This document shows positions 34,964-44,020 of a stretch of 64,000 nucleotides of DNA, piece after piece. The notes below the pieces were generated by a model. That model was not told where the DNA came from. It worked only from the letters and a program-made list of their open reading frames with translations, and ran no database searches. The stretch is taken from assembly GCF_029051685.1 (NCBI RefSeq), contig NZ_JAACFT010000021.1, positions 62,001 to 126,000 of the forward strand. Direction: 5' to 3'. The position numbers were made by a program, and so were the translations under genes. Each line of letters opens with the position of its first letter. Positions within the stretch are counted from its first letter, which is position 1. This DNA comes from Bradyrhizobium sp. CSA207 (GTDB taxonomy: Bacteria; Pseudomonadota; Alphaproteobacteria; Rhizobiales; Xanthobacteraceae).

Positions 34964-37959
34964 CGGCGCCCTCCGAACAGGCTGGCGAGCTTCGCCACCA
35001 GCGCGAACAGCGAGAAACCGCTGCCGGTCGCACCGCCGCCGCTGGCCTTGCGCGCCAGCGCCGTGAAGAATTGGCCGATGATCACGCGCGTGGCGCCGTC
35101 GAGCAGGCGGCCGCCGATGCTCGCGACCTTGCCGCCGATCGCGGCGTCGTAGCTGTAGGTCAGCCTCGTGCCGCCGCTGCCGTCGGGCACGAGCGTGATG
35201 CGTCCCTCGGCGTTGCCGAAGCCGAGCGCGCCGGTGGCGCCGCCGCGCAACGTGACCGCGCGCGGCGGATCGAGATCGAACAGCTGGACATCGGCGCGAT
35301 AGCGACCGCTGACGGGGCCGATGCCGAGCGTGACGTCGGCGCGGAAATGCGTCTCCGTGACCTTGTCGACGCGCTGGCAGCCGGGAATGACGGATTGCAA
35401 GGTGTTCGGATCGAGCAGCATCGCCCAGACCTGCTCCGGCGCGGCCTTCACCGAGGCTTGCCCCTCGCCGCGCAGCCGCCGGTCGCCTTCGCGCACGGAC
35501 GCCGCGATCGCGCCGCCAGCCGGCGGCGGTTCGGCACCGCGCACCATCTCTGCAAGCCGCGCCGGCACCAGCGGCAGCGTGATGTCGGCAACGCCGAGCG
35601 CATCCGCGACCGCATTGGCGATGCAGACCGGCGTCGACATGCAATTGCCCTCGCCGACGCCTTTCGCCCCGAGCGGCGTGAACGGCGACGGCGTCTCCAT
35701 GTGGATGATCTCTGGCTCCGGCACCTCGGTGGTGGTCGGCAGCAGATAGTCGGCGAGCGTTCCCGTCAGAAAGCTGCCGTCCTCGGCGTAGGCATATTCC
35801 TCGTAGAGCGCGGCGCCGAGCGCCTGCGCAAAACCGCCGCGGATCTGACCGTCGACCATGCCGGGATGCAAAATGGTGCCGCAATCATGCATGGTGACGT
35901 AGCGGTCGATCCGCGTCTCCAGCGTGGTGCGGTCGATCTCGACGCCGCAGAAGTCGAAAATGAAGCCGTGGCAGAGCGAGGAGTTGATGCGGTCGTCCTC
36001 GTCGGGCGGCGTCAGCTCCGGCGGCGTCCAGAACGCGGTCTCGCGGATGGTCTGGCCGGCATCGTCTGGCAGCGAGCCGGGCGACCAGTGGCTCAGCGCG
36101 GCGACACGCGAAAAGGCGATCCGGTTCTCAGGATTGTGTTTTGAGGCGACGAAGCCGCGCGCGAAGACGATATCGGCTGCCTCGACGTTCAACTGGCTGG
36201 CGGCGATGCGGGCGAGCCGGCCCGCGACACGCTCGGCGGCGAGTTTCGCTGTGCCCGCGACCGCCGCGGCAAAGCGGCTGGCGTAATTGCCCGACGCGAT
36301 CGACCAGGCATCCTTGGCCGTGTCGATCTCGGTGTTGACGCGAATGTCCTTCGGTTCGAGGCCGAAGACGTCGGCGACGACCTGCGACAGCACGGTCCGA
36401 TGGCCCTGCCCCTGCGGCACCGAGGCCACGTGAACCGTGACGCTGCCGACCGGATCGAGCCCGACGGTCGCGGTCGCCTGCGCCCCGTTCTTCGGGCCCG
36501 CCTTGCGGCGCTCGGCCGCCGTCAATACGGTGGTGATGTAGCCCATGTTGGAGACGCTGGGCTCGACCACGGCGGTGAAGCCGATGCCGTAGAGGCCGCC
36601 ACGCGCCCGCACCTCGTCACGCATCGCCTTGAGTTCCGCGAGCCTGCCCTGCTCGACCGCGCGCGCGACCGCCTCCTGGTAGTTGCCGGAATCCAGCAAC
36701 GCACCAGTGGCCGTGCGATAGGGAAAGGCGCCCACATCGATCAGATTGCGCTTGATGACATCGAGCGGATCGAGACCGAGCCCGATCGCGATCCGCTGCA
36801 CCAGGCGCTCCAGCGCAAAATAGACCTGCGGTCCGCCGAAACCGCGGTTGAGGCCGGTCGGCGTCTTGTTGGTGACGACGACGCGGTTGCGGATCCTGAC
36901 GTGGCGGATGTCGTAGGCGCCGGTCAGATTGCCATGCATGCGGTAGAGCGTCGCGGGCTCTGGCGCGCGTAGATGCGCGCCGCAATCCTCGACCTGGTCC
37001 CAGTCGAGCGCAAGGATCTTTCCGTCGGCCGCAACTGCCGCCGACAGCGTCGTTGCACGGTTGGTGGCCGACACCGATGCGGTGAGATGCTCGAGCCGGT
37101 CCTCGATCCACTTCACCGGCCGTCCCGTGACGCGCGCCGCAGCCGCGATCAGCACGATATACGGAAACACGCCCTGCTTGACGCCAAAGCTGCCGCCGGA
37201 ATCCGGCGGCGTGCGCAGCCGCAGCCGGTTGCCCGGCACCTTCAGCGCGCGCGCGATCACCGTGTGGATGCTGAACGGGCCCTGGAAATTGGCGAGCACC
37301 TCGAACGCATCTTCGCCGGCATCGTGCGAAGCGACGACGCCATAGGTCTCGATCGGCGTGCAGGAATTGCGGGGGTATTTGATGTCGATGGAGAAGCGAT
37401 GCGGCGCGTCCGCAAAGGCCTTCTGGGGATCGCCATAGCTGAAGTGGCGATCACTGGCGAGATTGCCGGGAAAGCCGTCGTGCAGCAGCGGTGCATCCGG
37501 CGCGAGCGTGCCGAGCGGATCGACGACGGCAGCGCGCGGGCGATATTCGACATTGATCAGCTCGGCCGCATCCTCGGCGCGGGCGCGGTCGGTGGCAACG
37601 ATCACAGCCACGGGCTCGCCGACATAGCGCACGCGATCCATCGCGATCGGCCAGCACTCGACCGGCGCCTTCACGCCGACGACGAGGCTCGCGGTGACGG
37701 CCTTGACGTCGCTGCCGATCAGAACGGCGGCAACGCCCGGCAGCCGTTTTGCGGCGTCAACGTCGATCGAGAGAATATCGGCGTGCGCGTGCGGAGAGCG
37801 CAGGATGGTCGCGTGCAACGTACCGGGCTGAACGCCGAGATCGTCGATGAAGCGGCCGCCACCACTGAGCAACGCGGCGTCCTCGACGCGTTCGATCGAA
37901 CGCCCGACCCACGGCTCATCGCCACGTCCCGGATTTGCGGATTTGACCGCCTGCAACAT
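34960..37959 (-). CDS. molybdenum hydroxylase large subunit fused to a CoxG/SRPBCC domain
   Basis: 999 residues. Residues ~20-135 form the aldehyde-oxidase a/b hammerhead domain (VERVEDAALLSGGGRFIDD). Residues ~150-790 form the molybdopterin-binding domain with DSGGSFGVKQGVFPY, PTGLNRGFGGPQVYFALERL and GAKGVGEGNCMSTP, which holds the catalytic Glu. The form-I CO-dehydrogenase motif AYxCSFR is absent, so CO oxidation is unlikely. Residues ~835-965 (GEGQASVKAAPEQVWAMLLD ... GRITLVPDGSGGTRLTYSYD) are a CoxG-type SRPBCC domain, normally a separate protein used in maturation or membrane attachment. It hydroxylates or dehydroxylates an aromatic or N-heterocyclic substrate. Confidence 0.93.
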   Translation of the reverse strand: MLQAVKSANPGRGDEPWVGRSIERVEDAALLSGGGRFIDDLGVQPGTLHATILRSPHAHADILSIDVDAAKRLPGVAAVLIGSDVKAVTASLVVGVKAPVECWPIAMDRVRYVGEPVAVIVATDRARAEDAAELINVEYRPRAAVVDPLGTLAPDAPLLHDGFPGNLASDRHFSYGDPQKAFADAPHRFSIDIKYPRNSCTPIETYGVVASHDAGEDAFEVLANFQGPFSIHTVIARALKVPGNRLRLRTPPDSGGSFGVKQGVFPYIVLIAAAARVTGRPVKWIEDRLEHLTASVSATNRATTLSAAVAADGKILALDWDQVEDCGAHLRAPEPATLYRMHGNLTGAYDIRHVRIRNRVVVTNKTPTGLNRGFGGPQVYFALERLVQRIAIGLGLDPLDVIKRNLIDVGAFPYRTATGALLDSGNYQEAVARAVEQGRLAELKAMRDEVRARGGLYGIGFTAVVEPSVSNMGYITTVLTAAERRKAGPKNGAQATATVGLDPVGSVTVHVASVPQGQGHRTVLSQVVADVFGLEPKDIRVNTEIDTAKDAWSIASGNYASRFAAAVAGTAKLAAERVAGRLARIAASQLNVEAADIVFARGFVASKHNPENRIAFSRVAALSHWSPGSLPDDAGQTIRETAFWTPPELTPPDEDDRINSSLCHGFIFDFCGVEIDRTTLETRIDRYVTMHDCGTILHPGMVDGQIRGGFAQALGAALYEEYAYAEDGSFLTGTLADYLLPTTTEVPEPEIIHMETPSPFTPLGAKGVGEGNCMSTPVCIANAVADALGVADITLPLVPARLAEMVRGAEPPPAGGAIAASVREGDRRLRGEGQASVKAAPEQVWAMLLDPNTLQSVIPGCQRVDKVTETHFRADVTLGIGPVSGRYRADVQLFDLDPPRAVTLRGGATGALGFGNAEGRITLVPDGSGGTRLTYSYDAAIGGKVASIGGRLLDGATRVIIGQFFTALARKASGGGATGSGFSLFALVAKLASLFGGRR

Positions 37960-38102
37960 GTCCCGGCATACCTCCCGACGCGCTCTTTGACGCGGCGGTG
38001 ACAGATGTCAGGACGGCGGGTGCGCGGGCCATACCGCCCGCTCTCACGACTTACCAAATCGTCTCATTCGAGCGCGTGCAGCGCAATATCAGCCCACAAG
38101 AC

Positions 38103-38942
38103 TCAACCTGCAAGACGCGAGACGTTGCGAAACTCGCGCGGGCTGACGCCGGCATGATCGCGGAAGAAGCGCGTGAAATGCGCAGGCTCCGGAAAGCCGA
38201 AACGCTCGCTGAGTTCGCCGAGCGGCGTCTCTTCGCGCATCACCGCATCGAGCGCGCGCTCCATGCGCACGACGTTGAGATAGATCTTTGGCGAGACGCC
38301 GAGCGAGGCGTCGAACAGGCGGAAGAACTGCGCGCGCGACAGGCCCGCGCCTCTCGCGAACTGGTCGACGCTGGCATGGGAATCCTGCACCCGCATCGCA
38401 TCCATCGCCCGCCGGATCCGCCAGTCGCAGCTCACCGCACTCATGCTGCGGATCGAGTTCGGGAAGCTGCGCCAGGGCGTGAAGCGTTCGATCACCGCGA
38501 TCATGAGGTCCGACAGCGTCTCCTCATGGGTCCGCACCGCGTCCGGATTTGCCATCATTTCGGCCGCCAAATGCAGCGTGAGCTGGCGGATGCGCGGCGA
38601 CACCTCGCCCGACGGCCGCTCGAAAAAGCCCGGTGCGCCGCTCGCGGCCCATCCGGGACGGAATTCCTTCAGCCATTCCGGCTCGATATAGAGCGCCATG
38701 ATCAGCGTGCGCGGCCGATTGGCGTCATGCACATAGGCGTGCGGCTTCCAGCCGTCGACGAGCACGGCGGTCGTGTCCGTCAGCGGCGTGACCCGGTCGC
38801 CGACCAGAAACTGCGTGTCGGCGCCTTCGACCTTGAGCAGGACGTGGCAGTGATGATGGGCGTGACGGACCAGCGAACGGTCCATGTCGAGCAGAGCGAC
38901 CCTGCCAAAAGCGCCATGAGCGATGCGCAGGGCCGTCGACAT
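38103..38942 (-). CDS. AraC family transcriptional regulator with cupin N terminus
   Basis: 279 residues. The first ~120 residues form a cupin-like sensor with HHHCHVLLKVEG and PLTDTTAVLVDGWKPHAYVH. The C-terminal ~100 residues are the AraC double helix-turn-helix (GAGLSRAQFFRLFDASLGVSPKIY ... RFGFPEPAHFTRFFRDHAGVSPREF). ATG 38942 follows GGGAGGAACTG; an in-frame ATG at 38972 is less well placed. It lies between ubiD and the large-subunit gene in the same direction and is probably the pathway-specific activator. Confidence 0.9.
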   Translation of the reverse strand: MSTALRIAHGAFGRVALLDMDRSLVRHAHHHCHVLLKVEGADTQFLVGDRVTPLTDTTAVLVDGWKPHAYVHDANRPRTLIMALYIEPEWLKEFRPGWAASGAPGFFERPSGEVSPRIRQLTLHLAAEMMANPDAVRTHEETLSDLMIAVIERFTPWRSFPNSIRSMSAVSCDWRIRRAMDAMRVQDSHASVDQFARGAGLSRAQFFRLFDASLGVSPKIYLNVVRMERALDAVMREETPLGELSERFGFPEPAHFTRFFRDHAGVSPREFRNVSRLAG

Positions 38943-39072
38943 CAGTTCCTCCCTCCCGGCATTGCGCCGCAAAACGATTGGCTTGTTGACGCGGCACTAT
39001 AAGCAGCACCCGCTACATATTCCAACGGCGCAAACCGACGCAAGTTGCTTCCAAGCGGTAACCCGCTCATGT

Positions 39073-40488
39073 CTACGCCTCCGCGAGAAGCCGCGCGACC
39101 GCGGCGCTGGGGTCGGCCTGCAACGCTGTGGCGAGATCGACCTCCTCCTCGCCCTTGACCCGGATGCGCTTGAAGGCGAGTTCGGGCGCGCTGACCGGCG
39201 CGGTCGCATCGAGGCCCATCTTGGCGCTGATGCCGTTGTCCGTGGTCGGATCGAGTTTCGAGCCGAGCGCGCCAGCCACGACCATGAGGTCGCGGTCGGC
39301 CTGGAAGCGCGTCGCCACCGCCCATTCGATCTCCTCGGATGAGGAAATGTCGACGTCCTTGTCGACCACGACCACCTGCTTGATGTCGTAATGCGCGCCG
39401 AAGGCGCACATCATGATGTTCTTGGGCTCGCCATCGTTGGTCTTGTCCATTCTGATCGCGAGATGATAGCGGCAGGTGCCGCCGCGCGTGAGGCGGACGT
39501 CGAGCACATTTGGAAAACTGCGGCGCAAGTGCTGAAGCAGCGTCGCCTCGCGCGGCACGCCGCCGAGGATGAGATGCTCAAAACCGCCGCCGACGATGGT
39601 ATGGAAAATCGGCGCCTTGCGATGCGTGATGGCATCAACCTCGATCACCTCGCGATTGGCGCGCGGACCGTAATATTGAGGGAATTCGCCGAACGGCCCC
39701 TCCGGCTCGCGCACAGCCTGAAGAATACGTCCCTCGATTACGATCTCCGCATGGGCGGGCACGCGCACCGAATTGGTGCGGCATTTGACGACATCCACGG
39801 GTGAGCCGAGCAGCGCGCCCGCAATCGCCATCTCGTCCTCGTCGAGCGCGGCAATCGCTTGCGATGCCAGCATCAGCGCCGGATGCGCGCCGATCACGAT
39901 CGCGATCTCCAGCGCCTGGCCCAACTCTTCGGCGAGACGATAATAGGAGAGCGTGTGCCGCGGCAGCAGCAGCACGCCGATACGGTTCTTGCCGGAGATC
40001 TGGCAGCGGTGGATCGAGACGTTCTGAACGCCCGTCTTGGGATTGCGGGCGATCAGCAGACCGGCCGTGATGTAAGGGCCGCTGTCGCGCTCATTGTGCT
40101 TGGGCACCGGAAGCTGGCGCAGCAGATCGACCTCGTCGTGCACGACCTCCTGCACCGGACCGCTCGCGACCTCATGGATGGGGAGCGGATTGCTCGCGGC
40201 GGCCAGGAAGCGCGGCAGCAACTGGTCCTCGGTGACGCCGATGGACTCGGCGACCCAGTCACGGCCGGCGAAGAGATTGGCGACGACGGGAATCTCGTGC
40301 CCGTCGGGGCGCGGAAACAGCACCGCGCTGTCGCGCTCCAGCCGCTTGGCGATCGCGGCGAGCTCGTCAGCCAGCCCAATGCCCTCACGGGCAATCGCAA
40401 GCCTGCCGCGTTCGGCGAGATGGGCGAGCCAGGCGCGCAGATCGGCGGGCGAGCTCACACCTTTCGCGGCAACATTCTCCATTCGCAT
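39073..40488 (-). CDS. UbiD family decarboxylase
   Basis: 471 residues, standard for the prenylated-FMN-dependent UbiD family. Visible landmarks are LRAWLAHLAERGRL at the N terminus, the NVSIHRCQISGKNRIGV core (~165), FGEFPQYYGPRANREVIEVDAI and the acidic/metal-binding segment KQVVVVDKDVDISSSEEIEWAVATRFQ (~395). It reversibly (de)carboxylates an aromatic or alpha-beta unsaturated acid or its CoA ester. The linked UbiX supplies prFMN. The ligase and molybdenum hydroxylase in the same module suggest an aryl-CoA substrate. Confidence 0.93.
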   Translation of the reverse strand: MRMENVAAKGVSSPADLRAWLAHLAERGRLAIAREGIGLADELAAIAKRLERDSAVLFPRPDGHEIPVVANLFAGRDWVAESIGVTEDQLLPRFLAAASNPLPIHEVASGPVQEVVHDEVDLLRQLPVPKHNERDSGPYITAGLLIARNPKTGVQNVSIHRCQISGKNRIGVLLLPRHTLSYYRLAEELGQALEIAIVIGAHPALMLASQAIAALDEDEMAIAGALLGSPVDVVKCRTNSVRVPAHAEIVIEGRILQAVREPEGPFGEFPQYYGPRANREVIEVDAITHRKAPIFHTIVGGGFEHLILGGVPREATLLQHLRRSFPNVLDVRLTRGGTCRYHLAIRMDKTNDGEPKNIMMCAFGAHYDIKQVVVVDKDVDISSSEEIEWAVATRFQADRDLMVVAGALGSKLDPTTDNGISAKMGLDATAPVSAPELAFKRIRVKGEEEVDLATALQADPSAAVARLLAEA

Positions 40489-40515
40489 ATGACGGGTCTT
40501 TCCTTGGTCTCTAAG

Positions 40516-41136
40516 TCAGGTCGCCATCTTGCGCAGCGGCGGCGAACGGCGCCTGAGCGCTTCGCCCTCGCCCCAGCGACGCACCACGCCGATATCGATG
40601 TCGAAGAGGTCGAGCACGCGGCCGACGGTGTGCTCGACCATGTCGTCGAGGTTTTCGGGTTTGGCATAGAAGGCCGGCACCGGCGGCGCGATGATCGCGC
40701 CCATCTCCGATAGCGCCGTCATGGTCCTGAGATGCCCGGTGTGCAGCGGGGTCTCGCGCACCATCAGCACCAGGCGACGGCGCTCCTTCAGCACCACATC
40801 GGCGGCGCGGGTGAGCAATGTCGTGGTCACGCCCGAGGCGATCTCGGACATCGAGCGCATCGAGCACGGCGCCACGATCATCCCGGCGGTACGGAACGAG
40901 CCGCTCGAGATCGCCGAGGCCATGTCGTCGATCGCGTGGCTGACATTGGCGAGCGCCCTCACCTCCGCGATCTTCAGATCGGTCTCATAGGCAAAGGTCA
41001 GTTCGGCCGTCTTCGACATCACCAGATGGGTCTCGACGCCGGCATTGCGCACAAGCTGCAGCAGGCGCACGCCATAGGTGACGCCGGAGGCGCCGGAAAT
41101 GCCGATGATCATCCGTTTGGGCGTTGCGTCCTGCAT
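40516..41136 (-). CDS. ubiX: UbiX family flavin prenyltransferase
   Basis: 206 residues of the flavoprotein decarboxylase fold: IIGISGASGVTYGVRLLQLV (~9-28, FMN phosphate loop), VMSKTAEL, GSFRTAGMIVAPCSMRSMSEIASG (~80-103, with the PCSM/S motif) and RRRLVLMVRETPLHTGHLRTM (~120-140). It attaches dimethylallyl to FMN, making the prFMN cofactor for the UbiD encoded 27 bp downstream. It is the first gene of the leftward module and follows an AT-rich palindrome. Confidence 0.93.
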   Translation of the reverse strand: MQDATPKRMIIGISGASGVTYGVRLLQLVRNAGVETHLVMSKTAELTFAYETDLKIAEVRALANVSHAIDDMASAISSGSFRTAGMIVAPCSMRSMSEIASGVTTTLLTRAADVVLKERRRLVLMVRETPLHTGHLRTMTALSEMGAIIAPPVPAFYAKPENLDDMVEHTVGRVLDLFDIDIGVVRRWGEGEALRRRSPPLRKMAT

Positions 41137-41215
41137 ATGTCTGGTTTCGCTCCCTGGGTCCCGCCCAACGCGGGTCCGCCGCGAGACTAGGCAATTCCAG
41201 TCATCATCACAAATA

Positions 41216-41239
41216 ATGATTGATTATATCATTCATCAT
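41216..41239. promoter_or_regulatory. AT-rich palindrome upstream of ubiX
   Basis: ATGAT-N14-ATCAT with matching inner bases, centred at 41227/41228 in a conspicuously AT-rich patch, 80 bp upstream of the ubiX start and flanked by further TCATCAT copies (41201-41208). It is likely an operator/promoter for the decarboxylase-hydroxylase operon. Confidence 0.45.
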
Positions 41240-41436
41240 AACTCGAACCCCCGACCCCAGGATTATGATTCCCGTGCTCTGACGGTATGAGTCCTTGGCG
41301 CGGGTCTTTTGCGCCGATCCGGGCCGAAGCGCCCGGGAAAAGCCTACCCCGACAGGCACTTGCAGGGCGATTTTCCGTCCCCTCGCCGCCGCCCCGTGCT
41401 ACGATAGTGCTACGGCAGGGGTCACGGAGGTGGGCC

Positions 41437-43137
41437 ATGTCAGGCTCACGCAGGCCAGCTGAGAAGTCCACGCGGGTCCTGATCGACGACGAGGTGGTGA
41501 CCGACGCGCTCGCCCGTGCGGCGCGCGCCAAGGACTCGAATGAGTTCTACGACTACTGCGACACGGAGCAACGCTACCTGATCCTGCGCCAACGCGGGCC
41601 CCGCGTCGGCTGGTTCGTCCGCGCCAACGGCCAGATGAAGCGGATCGGCAATGCCAAACGCGAGCCCGGCGACGGCAACTATCTTGCTGTGAAAAAGGCG
41701 CGCGACACCGCCGGCGCGCGCTACTATGCGATGCGATCGGGCCGACGCCCGCGCACGAAGGGGTGGAGCTGGGCCGACCTCGACCGCGAGTTCCAGGCCT
41801 CGCGAGGCGTCAAGCGCAAGAAGGGCAAGCGCGTCAAACTGCCGGCGCCAAGCACCCTGAGCGATATCGCGGGTTGCTTCGACAAGCCTCAGTTCGCCGC
41901 GTGGCAGGCCAAGAGGCTGTCCCATCTGACCGACGTCGACCTGATCGAACTGCTCGATGCCGTCCACCTCGCGCGAGGGCACGGCGCCTGCTGCAAGACA
42001 CTCGCCTGGGTTCGGGCCGCGCTGACCTGGGCCCGTTCAGAACGAACCATCGAGAGCGGACTCGTCGGCGTCGTGCCCTGGTGGGAGGAGATCAAGCCGC
42101 CGCAGCCGACAGCCGATGAAATCGAGGAGATGGAGGACCGCGATCGCGAATTCAACGCAGCAAGGGCGGCGTTCAAGGTCGAGGCGCTGGGTAAGCTGCT
42201 CGTCGTCCACGAACGCTATTGCGCCGGACGCAGCGGAAACCGGAAGGTCTCGCCCGCCGTCCGGGCCAGCCTGTGGTGGCTGGTCTTCACGCTCAACCGG
42301 AAATACACCTGCACCCAGCTCAGGCGGAGCAAGCTGCAATATGCCGATCCGCTGAACCCGTATTCCACTGCCGCTCAACCCTGGGGCACGGCGGAATGGC
42401 CGGCCCAGGGTGTCAAGAACAAGCGGCGATTTATGCTCCCTATCCCGCCGTTCCTGCTCCACATCGTGCGCTGTTGCGAGCGAGATTTTGAAGCGCTTAT
42501 CGCCAAAAAGCGCGGCCTGCGCAGCAGGAGCGATTGGATGTTCGCCTCCTCCCGAAGATGGAGCCGCCGCAATCACCCCCAAAACCCGGATCCCGGGCTC
42601 TATCCAAGCAGCCTGAATGCGCATTTGCGCGCCATGGGCGGCAGGAAGAAGAACAGCAAAGGAGAGTACACGGAAAACTATTTGCGGGATCTGCCGCGCT
42701 TCTGGCCGCACCTCGTGCGGACCATCGGAACGGATTTCCTGAATGCGCAGCCCGACAAGGTGTCTCGCGCAGCGGCATCAGCCATGCTCGGCCATGTTCT
42801 ACCGCGCGACCGAAACGATCCGGACGACGAGATGTCGGAAGTCACCCGGGAGTTTTACCTCACGAGCCAAGACATGCCGTTGAAGATCGAGGCGATGAAA
42901 TTGTGGAGCGACGCCGTGCTGAGCGCCTATGTCAAGGCCGGAGGCACGTTGCCCATGCCACACGAACTCGACCAAAACCGCCCGGAGAAGCTGGACTGGC
43001 CGCTGCCGAAGCTGCCGCAGGTCGCGGGACCGCAGCATCACCGGGGCGGTTCGCAGCCGCGCCGCGAGCGCGGTTCACGACCGGCGGCGAACCATGGCAA
43101 ACGGCAACAACGGCAGGGCCGGCTTCGCAGGGCGTAG
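41437..43137 (+). CDS. divergent tyrosine recombinase / integrase-like protein
   Basis: 566 residues. The C-terminal half has a plausible tyrosine-recombinase catalytic set: Arg in CTQLRRSKL (~295), His-x-x-Arg in WPHLVRTIGTDFL (~424), His in AMLGHVLPRD (~451) and a candidate nucleophile Tyr in TREFYLTSQ (~473). The N-terminal ~150 residues are basic and may bind arm sites. Long insertions separate the motifs compared with phage integrases. GGAGG at 41426-41430 fixes ATG 41437; the frame is open to 41287. It is divergent from ubiX and marks the left side of the accessory island. Confidence 0.7.
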   Translation: MSGSRRPAEKSTRVLIDDEVVTDALARAARAKDSNEFYDYCDTEQRYLILRQRGPRVGWFVRANGQMKRIGNAKREPGDGNYLAVKKARDTAGARYYAMRSGRRPRTKGWSWADLDREFQASRGVKRKKGKRVKLPAPSTLSDIAGCFDKPQFAAWQAKRLSHLTDVDLIELLDAVHLARGHGACCKTLAWVRAALTWARSERTIESGLVGVVPWWEEIKPPQPTADEIEEMEDRDREFNAARAAFKVEALGKLLVVHERYCAGRSGNRKVSPAVRASLWWLVFTLNRKYTCTQLRRSKLQYADPLNPYSTAAQPWGTAEWPAQGVKNKRRFMLPIPPFLLHIVRCCERDFEALIAKKRGLRSRSDWMFASSRRWSRRNHPQNPDPGLYPSSLNAHLRAMGGRKKNSKGEYTENYLRDLPRFWPHLVRTIGTDFLNAQPDKVSRAAASAMLGHVLPRDRNDPDDEMSEVTREFYLTSQDMPLKIEAMKLWSDAVLSAYVKAGGTLPMPHELDQNRPEKLDWPLPKLPQVAGPQHHRGGSQPRRERGSRPAANHGKRQQRQGRLRRA

Positions 43138-43315
43138 GCTTAGTTAGGTGCTGTGGCGGGCCGCCGCTGTCGGAGTGCGGCGCCAGTCGAAGTGCGTCCC
43201 CTAATCCCCCTGCAAGTCGTTGGAATCGCATGCGCTGACTCTCTCGCGTCGATGCGAATGTTGACGGCTGCCGAGCAAAGTACGCCCCCTATCGAAAGTC
43301 ATGGTCCCGATTGAC

Positions 43316-43693
43316 CTAAGCCGCAGCACTTCCGCTCGCGGAAATCAGCAAATCCGCCGGAATATGGAAACGTTCGCGCAGACGCTTCACCATCGTCATG
43401 CTCAATTCGCGCTTGCCGGACATGACCTCACTGACGCGACTCGCAGTGCCCAGAAGCGGCACAAGATCAGCGCGCGTCAAACCATGTTGCTCCACCAGAT
43501 AGGTCAGTAAATCGGGCAACGGCGGCGCTTTGCGCGGCCAGCGCGCGCGTTCATACGCCTCGATAAGGCGAGCCTGAGCTACCATGCGCGCTCGATCGGC
43601 AGTCTCGTTAGATTGCATCAGCTTGCCGACAAGCGCCTTGGCCGCCTCATGATCGGCCTGGTTCTGGATAATTATCAATGTTGCCTTCATCAC
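43316..43693 (-). CDS. higA: HigA-type antitoxin (XRE helix-turn-helix)
   Basis: 125 residues. The N-terminal half is helical, and the C-terminal helix-turn-helix reads YLVEQHGLTRADLVPLLGTASRVSEVMSGKRELSMTMVKRLRERF (in part, ~68-112), as in HigA antitoxins with the sequence form EHGLxxxDL...GxxSRVSEVL. It overlaps the toxin gene by 4 bp (ATGA). It should neutralise HigB and repress the operon by binding the 16-bp inverted repeat upstream. Confidence 0.9.
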   Translation of the reverse strand: MMKATLIIIQNQADHEAAKALVGKLMQSNETADRARMVAQARLIEAYERARWPRKAPPLPDLLTYLVEQHGLTRADLVPLLGTASRVSEVMSGKRELSMTMVKRLRERFHIPADLLISASGSAAA

Positions 43694-44001
43694 ACCGTCT
43701 CCGCGTCCACCTTGTCATAGTCTTCATGACTGCCGAAAAAGCGGATCATCAACACGCCATCACGATATTGAACCATGGCGATCAGGCGGTAGTCATTGGC
43801 CTTGATGTTGAACACCACACGTCCGCCTTTCAGGATACTCGCCTTGGGATGCGATCGCTTCACCTGTTGCGGCGTCCGCCAGTCCGAAGCCTCCGCAATC
43901 GCCAGCCATGCCCTGTATTGAGCGCGCGCCGCATCGATGCCCCGATGACCAGAGCGCTCGGCAAAATAGCGTTCAACAATGTCCGTGCCGATCACCAGCA
44001 T
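43690..44001 (-). CDS. higB: HigB-type mRNA interferase toxin
   Basis: 103 residues of the HigB/RelE superfamily: AQYRAWLAIAEASDWRTPQQVKRSHPKAS, then GGRVVFNIKANDYRLIAMVQYRDGVLMIRFFGSHEDYDKVD (in part), with the family's NxxYRL and FFGxHxDYD blocks. It should cleave mRNA on the ribosome. The toxin-first gene order is normal for higBA. Confidence 0.9.
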   Translation of the reverse strand: MLVIGTDIVERYFAERSGHRGIDAARAQYRAWLAIAEASDWRTPQQVKRSHPKASILKGGRVVFNIKANDYRLIAMVQYRDGVLMIRFFGSHEDYDKVDAETV

Positions 44002-44020
44002 GAAAGGATACTACCGTCGA

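Noticed and set aside
34148..35884. 578-codon frame as one long FAD subunit
   Set aside because: Only the last 271 codons (from 34963) match CoxM-type subunits. The rest is Arg-rich shadow of the large-subunit gene.
38103..38942. Plus-strand frame 37998-39002 as a gene
   Set aside because: It is antisense to a clear AraC-type regulator and has a His/Arg-rich shadow composition.
41137..41436. tRNA gene as attachment site next to the recombinase
   Set aside because: I looked for an acceptor stem with a T-loop GTTCGAATC-type sequence beside the recombinase and found none.
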